Shown here one piece after another: positions 1-10,873 of a DNA stretch of 64,000 nucleotides. The stretch spans positions 62,001 to 126,000 of the forward strand of contig NZ_NIQA01000008.1 of NCBI RefSeq assembly GCF_002236805.1. The letters are read 5' to 3'. Under the pieces are notes generated by a model. It was given only the letters and a program-made list of their open reading frames with translations, did no database searches and had not been told where the DNA came from. The position numbers and the translations under genes were made by a program. Numbering within the stretch: the stretch's first letter is position 1; each line of letters starts with the position of its first letter. The stretch comes from Pusillimonas sp. T2 (GTDB taxonomy: Bacteria > Pseudomonadota > Gammaproteobacteria > Burkholderiales > Burkholderiaceae_B).

Positions 1-1149
1 AGTCAGAATAGCTTCTTGCGCTTCTTTGTAGCTTTCGGCGTGGTAGCCCTCGGATTCGAAGGCGCGGCGCATTTTTTCGAACCATTGTGCGACCGCATCG
101 AATTTCTTCATTGACTTGGTGCGAAGGTGCTCGAGCTGTTTGCTGCTCATGCCGCCGGCCGGACCGTCGTCTTCATCGGAGTCAACCGATACACCGGCGC
201 CAGCATACTCCTCGCCCTCTTCATCGATCAGACCGTCGACAACTTCGTCGATTTGAGCCTGGCCGTCGCGCACGCGCTGCACGTGGTTGAGGATTTCGTT
301 GACGGTGGTGGGACACGCCGCAATGGCCATGACCATGTGTTTGAGGCCATCTTCGATACGCTTGGCGATCTCGATTTCGCCTTCACGTGTCAGGAGCTCG
401 ACGGTTCCCATTTCGCGCATGTACATACGCACCGGGTCGGTGGTACGACCAAAATCGGAATCAACCGTCGTCAGGGCAGCTTCGGCTTCGTCTTCGACAT
501 CGTCATCGCTGGAAGCGACCGGTGCGTTGTCGTTGAGCAGCAGTGATTCGGCGTCAGGCGCCTGGTCGTAGACCGAAATGCCCATGTCGCTGAACGTGCT
601 GATGATACCGTCAATGGCTTCGGCATCGACCAGGTCGTCAGGCAAGTGATCGTTGATCTCGCCGTACGTAAGGTAACCACGCTCTTTACCGAGCTTGATA
701 AGGACCTTGAGGCGATTACGACGGGCTTCCTGTTCTTCGGGGGTCAGCTGGCTGCGTGCAGGCACATCTTTGTCGCCCTTGCCGCGCTTGCCACCGCGCT
801 TGGCAATGGGCTTGAGCTCAGGGATGACCTCGGCTTCGATATCGATGTCGCCATCGTCGAACGGCGAGCTGTCGTTGTTGGCAGCTTTGGCCGGACGACC
901 AGGACGACGCCCGGTAGGGGTACGCGCCTTGCGCTTTTTAGGCTCGGCCGACACTTCGAAATCGTCGTCAATGTCGATGTCTGCCGCTTTGGCCGCTGTT
1001 TTGCGGGCTGCGGTTTTTTTGGCCGCCTTCTTGACAGCCCCTGGCGTTACGGCTGTTTTGCTTGCGCTTTTGGTGGCCGCCAACGTTTTGGTTTTGCCGG
1101 CAGTTTCCAGCTCTGCCGCTTTAGGGGTCGTATCAGTCGCTTTGGTCAT
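1..1149 (-). CDS. rpoD: RNA polymerase sigma-70 factor RpoD, N-terminal part (runs off the left edge)
   Basis: Primary sigma factor; 383 codons are visible and the frame is open at base 1. Residues 1-140 are an Ala/Lys-rich, then acidic, low-complexity extension. Region 1.1 follows (about 145-195, LKVLIKLGKERGYLTYGEIN). Region 1.2 is at about 237-268 (TDPVRMYMREMGTVELLTR), and the start of the acidic non-conserved region follows. The core-binding and DNA-binding regions 2-4 lie outside the window. The ATG at 1149 is preceded by GGAAG at a good distance. It is the last gene of the rpsU-dnaG-rpoD macromolecular synthesis operon. The long basic N-terminal tail is, as far as I know, common in Burkholderiales RpoD. 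Confidence 0.95.
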   Translation of the reverse strand, partial: MTKATDTTPKAAELETAGKTKTLAATKSASKTAVTPGAVKKAAKKTAARKTAAKAADIDIDDDFEVSAEPKKRKARTPTGRRPGRPAKAANNDSSPFDDGDIDIEAEVIPELKPIAKRGGKRGKGDKDVPARSQLTPEEQEARRNRLKVLIKLGKERGYLTYGEINDHLPDDLVDAEAIDGIISTFSDMGISVYDQAPDAESLLLNDNAPVASSDDDVEDEAEAALTTVDSDFGRTTDPVRMYMREMGTVELLTREGEIEIAKRIEDGLKHMVMAIAACPTTVNEILNHVQRVRDGQAQIDEVVDGLIDEEGEEYAGAGVSVDSDEDDGPAGGMSSKQLEHLRTKSMKKFDAVAQWFEKMRRAFESEGYHAESYKEAQEAILT

Positions 1150-1536
1150 GGTCGCTTCCGTAAGTGCAAAAACCCGCGGGCAAAGGCCGGCGAGTAATGC
1201 AAGGGCAAACTAGTGTCTTTACTGCCGTGATGCAGCGTTGTTGACTGCGGGTTGCAGACGCCGGTGCCTTAAGATAAATGCCCTGACCAGCTTATGGGTT
1301 ACAGGGTGCAATGGCCACCAGCCGCCAACCAGCCTGACAACAAACCGCCCCGCATTTTGCGTGGGCCGCAAGGCTTAGGTTAAAGGACGAACTTTGCTGC
1401 TTTGCCGGCGTAAAAACACTCGGCACGCAAAAAACCGCCCCACCCTTTGCCTTGTCTGTATCAAACCAATAAAGACGATATAAAACCTTTTATTTTACAG
1501 CAGTTAAGTCTTTTTACACAGTAAATTTTCTGCCTA
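1150..1536. other. dnaG-rpoD intergenic region without a gene
   Basis: 387 bases with no credible ORF. The dnaG-proximal part (about 1440-1530) is AT-rich and contains ATAAAA-GG-TTTTAT-type symmetry. An internal rpoD promoter is expected here by analogy with other rpsU-dnaG-rpoD operons, but I could not find a convincing -35/-10 pair. No clear terminator follows dnaG, so readthrough into rpoD is plausible. Confidence 0.5.
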
Positions 1537-3579
1537 TCAAGCTTGGGTCAACTGCGCCAAGCGGCGCGCCAACAACTGGTAGCGCTCGCGGGCTGAATCA
1601 TCTTTCAGCCCTGCCGCCACCAGCTGCAATTGCTCGGTCTTGATAACATCGAGTTCAACTTTGTGCATGGCGTCGTGCCACTCCGCTACCGGGTCGGGCA
1701 AATCGTCGTGCCCCAACACATCGGTAGTCAAATCTGACAAAACCGCTGCCAGATCAGAATCGGGGTCGGCCGCCTCAAGCAGCGCACCCACATGCCGGGC
1801 ACCGGTCGCACTGATTAAAGCAATCAGGTCTCTTACAAGACTTAGATGAGGGCCGCGCGCCAAAGTTTCAAGCTGCTGGTCGCCCAGCGTGTCGGCAAGC
1901 TCGGGGTGAGCAAGCAACAAGCGCAACAGACGCTTGGCCATCGAGGTAACGCTACGGTTACCCCCTCCGGCAATGCCAGGCCGCTGACGCTTGAGCGGCG
2001 AACGGCCCTGCTGCCCGAATGACTGACGCTTTGAGCCGGCAAACGGAGCGCGTTGCGACGGCTTGCCTGCATCGGTCTGCCTTGCGCTACCCGACTGCGC
2101 TACCGTAAAGGCCGGTGCGTCATCAAACGCCCAACCCGGCGGCTCGCCGTAGCCGGCAGGCTCGAAATCGGGAACCCAGCCATCCTCGGACAATGGCACA
2201 GACCCAAAATCATTGTCACCACCCTGCCTGACGACACCAGAGGGCGCAACGGCAGCCTGAACCCCCGGCTCGACGACATCTGGACGCGCGGCATCAAGCA
2301 AGGCCGTTAATTCTTCCGGCGTCATTAATACGCGACGCGCAAACTCACGCTCGATCTGCAAGCGCACAGTAGTACCTGCAGGCAGTTGCCCAAGCAAAGG
2401 CTTGGCCTCGTGCACACACGCGGCCCGGCCTTCGGGCTCGGTCATGTTGTGTCGAGACGCCAGCTCGTCGAGCATGAAGCTGGACAAGGCCGGCGCGCTT
2501 GCCATCAACTCGCGAAACGCTTCAGCGCCATTGGCACGCACGAACGAGTCGGGGTCGTGATCATCGGGTAAGAACAAGAAACGAATGGAGATGTCGTCGC
2601 GCAGCAGCGGCAAACAGTTCTGCAGGGCACGCCATGCAGCACGACGCCCGGCCTTGTCGCCATCAAAGCTGAAAATGACGCGATCACTGGCACGCAACAG
2701 CTTTTGCACATGCTGAGGCGTAGTGGATGTACCCAGTGTAGCCACGGCATTTTCGAGCCCCAACTGCGCCAGACCCACGACATCCATATACCCCTCGACC
2801 ACGAGCACGCAACCCTCTGCCCGAATGCCTGTACGCCCCTCCCACAACCCATAGAGCTCTTGCCCCTTGGAAAAAATGGGCGTGTCGGGCGAGTTGAGGT
2901 ACTTGGGCTCGCCCTTACCGATGACGCGACCGCCAAAACCGATAAGATTGCCCCGCGCATTACGAATGGGGAACATGACCCTTTCGCGAAAACGATCGTA
3001 ACGACGGCCGTCTTCGGCCTCGATAACCAAGCCGGCTTCAACCAGCAACGGGTCCTCATAATGGGAAAAGACCTGGGCCAAACCACGCCGATCGGTACCT
3101 GACCAGCCCAACCCGAAGCGCGCGGCAATTTCGCCGGTAAGCCCCCGCTTTTTCAGGTAATCGGTGGCTGCAGGCGTGGCTTTAAGCAGCTTCAGATAAT
3201 GCTGTTGTGCCGTATCAAGCAACTGCTGATGTCGTGAAACCTCTTCTTTGCGACGACGCGACGCGGCTTGCGCCTGAGGTGAGCGCTGGGCTTCAGGCAC
3301 CACCAGCCCGACGTTTGCCGCCAACGAACGCACGGCTTCAGGGAAGCTGGCCCCGGTATGCTCGATAAGAAAGGAAATGGCTGTGCCGTGCGCGCCGCAC
3401 CCAAAGCAATGATAAAACTGCTTGGTGGGGCTGACGGTAAAAGATGGGGATTTTTCGTTGTGAAAAGGACAGAGGCCAAGCAAGTTGGCCCCACCTTTAC
3501 GCAACTGCACATACCGCCCGACAACGTCGACTATATCAACCCGGGCGAGTAAGTCTTGTACAAAAGACTCGGGGATCAA
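1537..3579 (-). CDS. dnaG: DNA primase DnaG
   Basis: Synthesises RNA primers at the replication fork. The protein has 680 residues. The CHC2 zinc finger uses C37, H40, C58 and C61 ([12 protein letters not shown] ... YHCFGCG). The TOPRIM domain is in the middle ([16 protein letters not shown], then [11 protein letters not shown]), and a C-terminal helicase-binding region follows a Pro/Gly/Arg-rich linker (about 450-550). The start is TTG at 3579: [11 protein letters not shown] fits the family N-terminus and no ATG lies nearby. The TTG overlaps the rpsU TGA stop as TTGA and I see no strong Shine-Dalgarno, so translation is probably coupled to rpsU. Confidence 0.97.
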   Translation of the reverse strand: MIPESFVQDLLARVDIVDVVGRYVQLRKGGANLLGLCPFHNEKSPSFTVSPTKQFYHCFGCGAHGTAISFLIEHTGASFPEAVRSLAANVGLVVPEAQRSPQAQAASRRRKEEVSRHQQLLDTAQQHYLKLLKATPAATDYLKKRGLTGEIAARFGLGWSGTDRRGLAQVFSHYEDPLLVEAGLVIEAEDGRRYDRFRERVMFPIRNARGNLIGFGGRVIGKGEPKYLNSPDTPIFSKGQELYGLWEGRTGIRAEGCVLVVEGYMDVVGLAQLGLENAVATLGTSTTPQHVQKLLRASDRVIFSFDGDKAGRRAAWRALQNCLPLLRDDISIRFLFLPDDHDPDSFVRANGAEAFRELMASAPALSSFMLDELASRHNMTEPEGRAACVHEAKPLLGQLPAGTTVRLQIEREFARRVLMTPEELTALLDAARPDVVEPGVQAAVAPSGVVRQGGDNDFGSVPLSEDGWVPDFEPAGYGEPPGWAFDDAPAFTVAQSGSARQTDAGKPSQRAPFAGSKRQSFGQQGRSPLKRQRPGIAGGGNRSVTSMAKRLLRLLLAHPELADTLGDQQLETLARGPHLSLVRDLIALISATGARHVGALLEAADPDSDLAAVLSDLTTDVLGHDDLPDPVAEWHDAMHKVELDVIKTEQLQLVAAGLKDDSARERYQLLARRLAQLTQA

Positions 3580-3788
3580 TACAGACGGGGAGGCAGTTGC
3601 TGGCTGCGAATACGCTTGTAGTGGCGCTTGACAGCGGCGGCGTGCTTACGCTTGCGCTCGGCTGTAGGCTTTTCATAGAATTCGCGCGAACGCAGTTCGG
3701 TCAAAAGACCGTTTTTTTCAATAGTGCGCTTGAAGCGACGCAGAGCGGCTTCAAAGGGCTCGTTTTCTTTAAGACGAACGGTAGGCAT
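3576..3788 (-). CDS. rpsU: 30S ribosomal protein bS21
   Basis: Small-subunit protein of 70 residues, rich in Arg/Lys, with the full bS21 pattern ([20 protein letters not shown] ... [12 protein letters not shown]). The ATG has AGAAGG upstream. It is the first gene of the rpsU-dnaG-rpoD operon; its TGA overlaps the TTG start of dnaG. The 120 bases upstream (3789-3908) are AT-rich and should hold the operon promoter, but I could not define one firmly. Confidence 0.97.
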   Translation of the reverse strand: MPTVRLKENEPFEAALRRFKRTIEKNGLLTELRSREFYEKPTAERKRKHAAAVKRHYKRIRSQQLPPRLY

Positions 3789-3908
3789 GTATTTCGGTAG
3801 CCTTCTGGTTGGTTAGGTTAAATAAAGTGGGCTAAATCAGCCAAAAAACTGTAATTTTAAGCTGCAACTAATTAAAGCCGTATGGTTAGCCTAAGATTCT
3901 AGCATGAA

Positions 3909-4454
3909 TCAGATATTTCTGACACCCTTTCGTACCCAGGCCTCGAGTTGGTGGGGACGCAGGCTGTCGTAGTCTTCGAAAGGTTGGTGAATCCAGGGGT
4001 TGGTAGGCAATTTTTCGACGAAGTAGTCGGGGGTTGCCTGGGCGTGGCCCTTCCACCACAACACGGCGCTACGCAATTCGGTAATGGCAGGAAACTGCTG
4101 ACGAAGATGCTCGCCCACACGAATAAAAGTCATGCCGGTATCGACCATGTCGTCTACCAGCAACACCTTACCATCGAGAGTACCACGCGTAATGGTAATG
4201 AACTGGGCGATATCGAGGGAGCCTTGCTGGGTACCTGCGGCTTCGCGATAACTGCTGGTGGCCAGAATACCCAAGGGCACATCGAAAATACGCGACAGAA
4301 CGTCGCCCACCCGCATGCCCCCACGAGCCAGACAGATGATTTTCTCGAATTCCCAGCCAGACTCGTGGATGCTCAGGGCAAGACGCTCGATAAGCGAATG
4401 ATACTGATCCCAGGAGATCCAGAGGTCGCGGTCGGTGCTTGGGGGCAAGTTCAT
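3909..4454 (-). CDS. Phosphoribosyltransferase (purine salvage type)
   Basis: Type I PRTase fold protein of 181 residues. The PRPP-binding signature VLLVDDMVDTGMTF is clear in the middle, and an N-terminal CLARGGMRVGDVLSRIF segment matches the hypoxanthine/guanine/xanthine PRTase group. It probably converts a free purine base plus PRPP to a nucleotide; the exact base cannot be read from sequence. I chose ATG 4454 (AAGGA upstream) over a TTG six codons earlier. It lies downstream of purA, which fits a purine role. Confidence 0.85.
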   Translation of the reverse strand: MNLPPSTDRDLWISWDQYHSLIERLALSIHESGWEFEKIICLARGGMRVGDVLSRIFDVPLGILATSSYREAAGTQQGSLDIAQFITITRGTLDGKVLLVDDMVDTGMTFIRVGEHLRQQFPAITELRSAVLWWKGHAQATPDYFVEKLPTNPWIHQPFEDYDSLRPHQLEAWVRKGVRNI

Positions 4455-4478
4455 GAAGAGTCCTTGGAACAAAGAACG

Positions 4479-4522
4479 TAATAATAAACCGATCGCGCCG
4501 CAACGGAAAGCTGCGGCGCGAT
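4479..4522 (-). terminator. Probable intrinsic terminator after purA
   Basis: Perfect 11-bp inverted repeat ATCGCGCCGCA / TGCGGCGCGAT (4492-4502 and 4512-4522) with a 9-base loop. On the minus strand it is followed by a T-rich stretch (GGTTTATTATT), an imperfect U-tract. It lies between the purA stop and the phosphoribosyltransferase start. Confidence 0.6.
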
Positions 4523-4547
4523 GGTAAAAGGTTGAAGAGGTTTGGCG

Positions 4548-5861
<1,314 letters not shown>

Positions 5862-5907
5862 CTAGTCTTTACAACAACTAATTGATTGAACCCTGCGACC
5901 CGACGCA

Positions 5908-7080
5908 CTATTGCGCGCCCGGAATCGCCCGTATGACCCATTGCCCATCTTCCTGCACCAGCTCGCGATCGACCTGGAACTCGTCAAGGGAATGGGGTTG
6001 CCCTGGTAATACCTGAACCACAATTTCGCCCGCTTCACGCAGACTGCGAATAGCTTGCACCAAGGCCGATTGAGTACCCCAGGGGGCCTGAATGGCGCGC
6101 GCCAGCGGCGGCGCACCCAAACCTGCCGACAGCTTGCGCAAGTCGAGGCTGAACCCTGTCGCCGGACGTGACCGGCCAAAAACTTTGCCCACACCATCGT
6201 AGCGCCCACCACGCACCAGGGCGTCGTGCCAGCCTTGCGCGTAGATAGAAAACACGACGCCAGAGTGGTAAGCGTAACCTGCACCCGCGTCAGCCAGATC
6301 GATGCTGAATTCGTAGTCGGGCAAGGCGGCAACCAACGCTTTGAGGTCGTTGACCGCTTTTAGTACGGCCGGCAAGCGCGGCAAAACCTGTAAAGCCTGA
6401 TCGAGCATGGCGACACCGCCATAAAGTCGCGGCAGGGCCACCAGCGCCTGGACAGTATCGGGACGTACGTCACTGAGTGTGGCACACAGGCGACTGATTC
6501 CCGACACATCTTTTGAGGCCAGCATCTCGGAGAGCTCGGCATCAACTTCGGCCAGGGCCGGGTCGGCATTGACCAGCGCACGGAACACACCCGGATGATT
6601 CAGGTCGATACGGGCATTTCGGACCCCGGCGCGCTGTACGCTTTCGAGGGCCAGCTGAATGATTTGAATGTCGGCTTCGACGCCGTCGTGACCAAAGACT
6701 TCGGCACCGATTTGCAACAGCTCGCGATCAGAGAGTAAGTCGGCCGGACGTGCGTGCAACACGGTGCCGCAATAACACAACCGCGTCACCCCAGGGCGAT
6801 TAAGCAGGTGGGCATCGATACGAGACACCTGAGGCGTGATGTCGGCTCGAACGCCTAGCGTGCGGCCCGAGAGCTGATCGACAAGCTTGCAGGTACGCAA
6901 GTTGAGATCGCTGCCGGTACCCGACAACAAAGAGTCGAGGTACTCGACCAACGGCGGCGCCACGAGTTCGAACCCGTGGGTGCGGTACAGATCAAGCAGG
7001 TCGCGCCGGAGTTCTTCGATGCGACGCGCTTCTGCGGGCAGGATATCGGCCAGATGCTCTGGCAATAACCACTTGGACAT
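5908..7080 (-). CDS. hisZ: ATP phosphoribosyltransferase regulatory subunit HisZ
   Basis: A HisRS-like protein of 390 residues that forms a complex with short-form HisG and provides histidine feedback control. It resembles the class II aminoacyl-tRNA synthetase core ([23 protein letters not shown] near the start, [10 protein letters not shown] and [13 protein letters not shown] later) but lacks the anticodon-binding domain. It is distinct from the true HisS at 15.2-16.5 kb, which has motifs HisZ lacks. hisG itself is not in the window, so the partner must be encoded elsewhere. It sits between hflC and purA. Confidence 0.93.
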   Translation of the reverse strand: MSKWLLPEHLADILPAEARRIEELRRDLLDLYRTHGFELVAPPLVEYLDSLLSGTGSDLNLRTCKLVDQLSGRTLGVRADITPQVSRIDAHLLNRPGVTRLCYCGTVLHARPADLLSDRELLQIGAEVFGHDGVEADIQIIQLALESVQRAGVRNARIDLNHPGVFRALVNADPALAEVDAELSEMLASKDVSGISRLCATLSDVRPDTVQALVALPRLYGGVAMLDQALQVLPRLPAVLKAVNDLKALVAALPDYEFSIDLADAGAGYAYHSGVVFSIYAQGWHDALVRGGRYDGVGKVFGRSRPATGFSLDLRKLSAGLGAPPLARAIQAPWGTQSALVQAIRSLREAGEIVVQVLPGQPHSLDEFQVDRELVQEDGQWVIRAIPGAQ

Positions 7081-7113
7081 TCAAGAAACCTGAAAACGCT
7101 TGAGAAGCAACCA

Positions 7114-7153
7114 AACAAAAAGCGACTTGGGGCGTAAGCCCGCCAAGTCGCTT
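7114..7153 (-). terminator. Intrinsic terminator after the hflC gene
   Basis: On the minus strand AAGCGACTTG pairs with CAAGTCGCTT, with an inner GGGC/GCCC stem and a short loop, followed directly by TTTTTGTTT. Placement 17 bases past the hflC stop makes it the end of the hflX-hflK-hflC unit; hisZ-purA would then need its own promoter or readthrough. Confidence 0.85.
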
Positions 7154-7169
7154 GCGGAAGTATTTCAAC

Positions 7170-8060
7170 TTACGGCGTATTGTAGCGCGTTTTGCCCGAA
7201 GCATCAGACCAGAACTTGAAGAAGTCTGACTTTGGACTTAACACCAGCGTGTCGTCTGAACCCGAGAAAGCCGACTGATAGCTTTCTAGGCTTTTGTAGA
7301 AGCTGTAGAAATCGGGATTCCGGCCATAAGCACGTGCGTAGATATCGGCAGCCTGGGCATCGCCCTGACCTTTGATTTCTTGCGCGTCGGCATACGCTTT
7401 GGAGAGGATTTCTTGACGTTCGCGGTCGGCCTGAGCACGAATACGTTCGCCGTCGGCTGCGCCGGTAGCCCGTAAACGGTTGGCCTCTTCCTTGCGCTCG
7501 GCTTCCATGCGGCGATAGACCGACTCGGAAATTTCGGGGGCAAAGTCGATGCGAATAAGACGAACGTCTACAACCTCGACACCCAAAGGTTTGGCCCGAC
7601 GATCGACGTTAGCCAACACTTCGCGCATGATGTCGCCGCGCTCGCTGGACACCACCTGCTTCACGGTACGCACGTTGACGGCGGCATTAAGCGCATCGCG
7701 AATTTGCGCGCTGAGGCGCTCTTCGGCGGCACGCCGATTCAAACCGAAAGTCACGTAGTACAAACGCGGATCGACAATGCGCCATTTAACGTAGGAGTCG
7801 ATCAGAAGGTTTTTCTTCTCGGCGGTTTGAATACGCTCGGGGTCGCGCGACTCGATGGTCTGCAGACGACGATCGAGGGTGACGATATTCTCGAAGGGAG
7901 GCGGCAGCTTGAAGTACAGCCCGGGTTCGGTGATGGTTTCGCGCACTTCACCCAAGGCAAATACCAAGGCAGCATCACGCTCGCGCACAACAAACACACA
8001 AGAAGAGGCTACGGCCAGCAAAATGACCAGACCAACTAGATAGGGAAAGAAACGTTGCAT
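7170..8060 (-). CDS. hflC: HflC, FtsH-protease modulator
   Basis: SPFH/band-7 protein of 296 residues with one N-terminal membrane segment (about 5-25, LVGLVILLAVASSCVFVV). The prohibitin-like domain and a coiled-coil rich in Glu/Arg/Ala follow (RRMEAERKEEANRLRATGAADGERI). With HflK it forms the large periplasmic assembly that encloses and modulates FtsH. ATG 8060 has GGAGG 9 bases upstream. The gene follows hflK by 15 bases and is followed by a strong terminator. Confidence 0.96.
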   Translation of the reverse strand: MQRFFPYLVGLVILLAVASSCVFVVRERDAALVFALGEVRETITEPGLYFKLPPPFENIVTLDRRLQTIESRDPERIQTAEKKNLLIDSYVKWRIVDPRLYYVTFGLNRRAAEERLSAQIRDALNAAVNVRTVKQVVSSERGDIMREVLANVDRRAKPLGVEVVDVRLIRIDFAPEISESVYRRMEAERKEEANRLRATGAADGERIRAQADRERQEILSKAYADAQEIKGQGDAQAADIYARAYGRNPDFYSFYKSLESYQSAFSGSDDTLVLSPKSDFFKFWSDASGKTRYNTP

Positions 8061-8075
8061 AGTGTGAGGCCTCCG

Positions 8076-9395
8076 TTAGCGCGAATAAGGGCTCGTCATG
8101 AGCGAGCTTGACGACCCGCCGCTATACGGATTGCTACTGCCCGACCGGGCAGCACCCGGTGCATTGGTGGCAGACTTGTCGGCTGCGGCCGGCGTGGACG
8201 CAGAGGAAGCACTGGCAGACTGGGTCGCGGCATCGGGGTTGCGCGCGGCTTGCTGCATGATTTTATCGAGTGGCAAATACAGCATGTTGTTGCTCGATTC
8301 GCTGTCAATGAACACCTTGGACGATTTCTCGAGGATGGACTGCATCGTCGAGAGATACATACGTTCGCGGGTGACCTCGGGTGCCTTGGCGTACTCGGCT
8401 TCGATGCTGCTAAAACGCGCCCCGTCACCTTCAGCACGACTGACCACAGAAACGCGGTAACCTTCGGCCTCTTGAACAAGTCGGGCGGCCTGCCCCTGCG
8501 CTTCGGGGATGACGCGGCTGGCGTAGGCGTTACCCTCGTTGATCTGACGTTCGCGGTCTTGACCTGCCTTGACGGCATCATCAAACGCGGCCTGAACCTG
8601 CTCGGGCGGCTGCACGTTCTGGATAGCTACCGTGCTGACCTGAATGCCGGTCTGGTAACGATCAAGGATTTCCTGGGCAAGGCGCTGCACATCAGCGGCA
8701 ATTTGCGTACGGGCCGAATACAACACGGAGTCCATGGGCTGACGGCCGACCACATCGCGCATGGCGGTTTCGGCTGCCTGGCGGACGGATTCGTCTGGAT
8801 CGACGGTTTTGAAAAGATAATCGGGCGCACCGTTGGGCATCAGACGATATTGCACCACGTACTGCACATCGACGATGTTCTCGTCAGTAGTCAGCATGAG
8901 GGATTCGGGCAACACCTTGTTGCGCGCCGACCCGCGGAAACCGACTTCAAACGTACGCAATTGCGAAATATTGACGGTTTGATGCTCTTCGATGGGGTAT
9001 GGCATATGCCATTGCAAACCCGGATTAAGGGTTTTGACATACTTACCGAATTTGGTGACCACCGCGACCTGCCCTTCTTGGACAACCACGAAGCCGCTGG
9101 CCAGCCACAAGCCCACCAAGACGACCAGCCCACCAACTACCAGCTTGGGGGAACCCTTGGGCAACTGTACGGGGTTACCGCCGCCACCTTGGTAACCACC
9201 GCCGCCGCCACGACGGCCTTTACGCCCGAACAATGAACCGACGCGGTTGTTGAAATCGCGCCAGACCTCGTCGAGGTCGGGCGGACCGCCGTTATTGCCC
9301 TGGTTGTTATCGGGTTTACGGGGCGGCTCGTTGCCGCCTTTTCCGCGACCCCAGCCGGGATCATTCAAGTTAAATATTTTCGACATTAAACGCAT
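8076..9395 (-). CDS. hflK: HflK, FtsH-protease modulator
   Basis: SPFH/band-7 protein of 439 residues, partner of HflC. The N-terminus is a Gly/Asn/Pro-rich cytoplasmic stretch (FNLNDPGWGRGKGGNEPPRK). One membrane segment follows at about 90-110 (KLVVGGLVVLVGLWLASGFVVV), then the band-7 domain, a coiled coil, and an Ala/Ser/Gly-rich tail. I chose ATG 9395 because AGGA lies 6 bases upstream; ATG 9386, three codons on, is possible. The start lies inside the end of hflX (26-base overlap), suggesting coupled translation. Confidence 0.95.
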   Translation of the reverse strand: MRLMSKIFNLNDPGWGRGKGGNEPPRKPDNNQGNNGGPPDLDEVWRDFNNRVGSLFGRKGRRGGGGGYQGGGGNPVQLPKGSPKLVVGGLVVLVGLWLASGFVVVQEGQVAVVTKFGKYVKTLNPGLQWHMPYPIEEHQTVNISQLRTFEVGFRGSARNKVLPESLMLTTDENIVDVQYVVQYRLMPNGAPDYLFKTVDPDESVRQAAETAMRDVVGRQPMDSVLYSARTQIAADVQRLAQEILDRYQTGIQVSTVAIQNVQPPEQVQAAFDDAVKAGQDRERQINEGNAYASRVIPEAQGQAARLVQEAEGYRVSVVSRAEGDGARFSSIEAEYAKAPEVTRERMYLSTMQSILEKSSKVFIDSESSNNMLYLPLDKIMQQAARNPDAATQSASASSASTPAAADKSATNAPGAARSGSSNPYSGGSSSSLMTSPYSR

Positions 9396-10467
9396 TATTT
9401 CCTGCGACTTGACCTGATTCGACGATGGCCTGACGAAGGCCGTCAAGGCCCGCCCGCGTCAGGGCACTAACAAATACGCGCACAATGGTACCATGTTCGT
9501 CGCGCTCTACCCGCGGCTCGTAGCCTGCGGCATCTATTTTGTTGTACACCATAATTCGCGGGATATCACCAGCCCCGATATCTGCGAGCACTTTGTGCAC
9601 CTCGGCGATTTGCTCGTCACGCTGATGACTTGAGGCATCGACCACGTGCAGCAATAAGTCGGCCTGCACGGTTTCTTCAAGCGTCGCCCTGAACGCCGCG
9701 ATAAGCGTAGGCGGCAAATCGCGAATGAACCCCACGGTGTCAGACACCACCACTTGCCCCGTGCCTTCTATCCAGAGCTTGCGCGTGGTGGTATCAAGCG
9801 TGGCAAACAATTGATCGGCCGCATAGGCGCCCGCCCGGGTCAATGCATTGAACAGGGTTGACTTGCCCGCGTTGGTATACCCTACCAACGAAATCGACAT
9901 GATGCCACCGCGCATGCGAGAACGCCGTTGTGTACTGCGCTGACGCTGGGCACGGTCTAGCCGTTCGCGCAACAGCTTGACTTTGGCGCCAATCATGCGG
10001 CGGTCCATTTCGAGCTGGGACTCGCCTGGCCCACGCATACCGATACCGCCACGCTGACGTTCAAGGTGAGTCCACAAACGCGTCAAACGTGTCGACAAGT
10101 GCTGCAATTGCGCCAGCTCGACCTGAAGCTTACCCTCATGACTTTTGGCGCGTAACGCAAAAATATCCAGGATAAGCGCCACGCGATCGACCACCCGCCG
10201 GTTCAGGCCACGTTCGAGGTTGCGTTGCTGGGCCGGCGAAAGCGGCTGGTCGAACAAGATGATGTCGGCCTCGTTCTCGTCGGCCATTAACTTGGCTTCT
10301 TCGAGCTTGCCTGTACCGATGAAATAGGCGGCGTCGGGCCGCTGTCTTCGGGCTACCAAATGACCGACAATGTCGGCGCCAGCACCTTCGGCCAGCATGA
10401 TGAACTCTTCGGTATGGGCAGGGAAATCGGGATTGCCCAGATCGACGCTAATAACTAAAGCTTTCAT
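9370..10467 (-). CDS. hflX: GTPase HflX
   Basis: Ribosome-associated Obg-like GTPase that splits stalled ribosomes. The length is 365 residues. The N-terminal HflX domain (ADIVGHLVARRQRPDAAYFIG) is followed by a basic helical linker (MRGPGESQLEMDRR). The GTPase domain has G1 GYTNAGKST, G3 DTVGF and G4 NKID. ATG 10467 gives the family N-terminus MKALVISVDLG; a GTG three codons earlier is an alternative, and neither has a good Shine-Dalgarno. A hairpin terminator lies between hfq and this gene, so its expression may depend on readthrough from hfq. Confidence 0.95.
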   Translation of the reverse strand: MKALVISVDLGNPDFPAHTEEFIMLAEGAGADIVGHLVARRQRPDAAYFIGTGKLEEAKLMADENEADIILFDQPLSPAQQRNLERGLNRRVVDRVALILDIFALRAKSHEGKLQVELAQLQHLSTRLTRLWTHLERQRGGIGMRGPGESQLEMDRRMIGAKVKLLRERLDRAQRQRSTQRRSRMRGGIMSISLVGYTNAGKSTLFNALTRAGAYAADQLFATLDTTTRKLWIEGTGQVVVSDTVGFIRDLPPTLIAAFRATLEETVQADLLLHVVDASSHQRDEQIAEVHKVLADIGAGDIPRIMVYNKIDAAGYEPRVERDEHGTIVRVFVSALTRAGLDGLRQAIVESGQVAGNNAFNVENI

Positions 10468-10474
10468 GTAGTGC

Positions 10475-10515
10475 ACAAAAACGAAACGCCCGCCTGCGCG
10501 ACGCGCATGGCGGGC
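10475..10515 (-). terminator. Hairpin with T-rich tail between hfq and hflX
   Basis: On the minus strand GCCCGCC and GGCGGGC (10509-10515 and 10488-10494) enclose a second perfect arm pair TGCGC/GCGCA, giving a long GC stem. GTTTCGTTTTTG follows. It probably ends most hfq transcripts and lowers expression of hflXKC. Confidence 0.75.
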
Positions 10516-10542
10516 TGTTCGTAGAGAGGGGCGACTGCAGCG

Positions 10543-10782
10543 TTATTCAGCGGCAGCGTCATCGAGCTGGAGATTGACCGGACGAGCAGGCACGACCGTA
10601 GAAATAGCATGCTTGTACACCATTTGGGTAACGGTATTACGCAGCAAAACGACGTACTGGTCGAAAGATTCGATTTGGCCCTGCAGCTTGATACCGTTAA
10701 CCAGATAAATGGATACAGGCACGTGCTCTTTGCGCAGTGCGTTCAGGAACGGGTCTTGTAATGTTTGCCCTTTGTTGCTCAT
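10543..10782 (-). CDS. hfq: RNA chaperone Hfq
   Basis: Sm-like hexameric RNA chaperone of 79 residues that helps small RNAs pair with mRNAs. The Sm1 motif ([20 protein letters not shown]) and the Sm2 motif YKHAIST are intact. The C-terminus is short ([15 protein letters not shown]), typical of betaproteobacteria, without the long tail of E. coli Hfq. ATG 10782 has GGAG upstream. A terminator-like hairpin follows before hflX. Confidence 0.97.
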   Translation of the reverse strand: MSNKGQTLQDPFLNALRKEHVPVSIYLVNGIKLQGQIESFDQYVVLLRNTVTQMVYKHAISTVVPARPVNLQLDDAAAE

Positions 10783-10873
10783 TGGCTTAACTCCAATTGT
10801 GTTGTTATGGATAAATACCGCAAACGTCTACTGTACAGGGTTTCCCCGTAATTCGCCACGATTGCCTGACAAA

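Noticed and set aside
5908-7080. Calling this gene a second histidyl-tRNA synthetase
   Set aside because: It lacks the anticodon-binding domain and the histidine-specific LVRGLDYY motif, and hisS is intact at 15.2-16.5 kb; HisZ fits length and context.
8250-9236. Plus-strand open frame (328 codons) opposite hflK
   Set aside because: Shadow of hflK; hflK shows clear family motifs, this frame does not.
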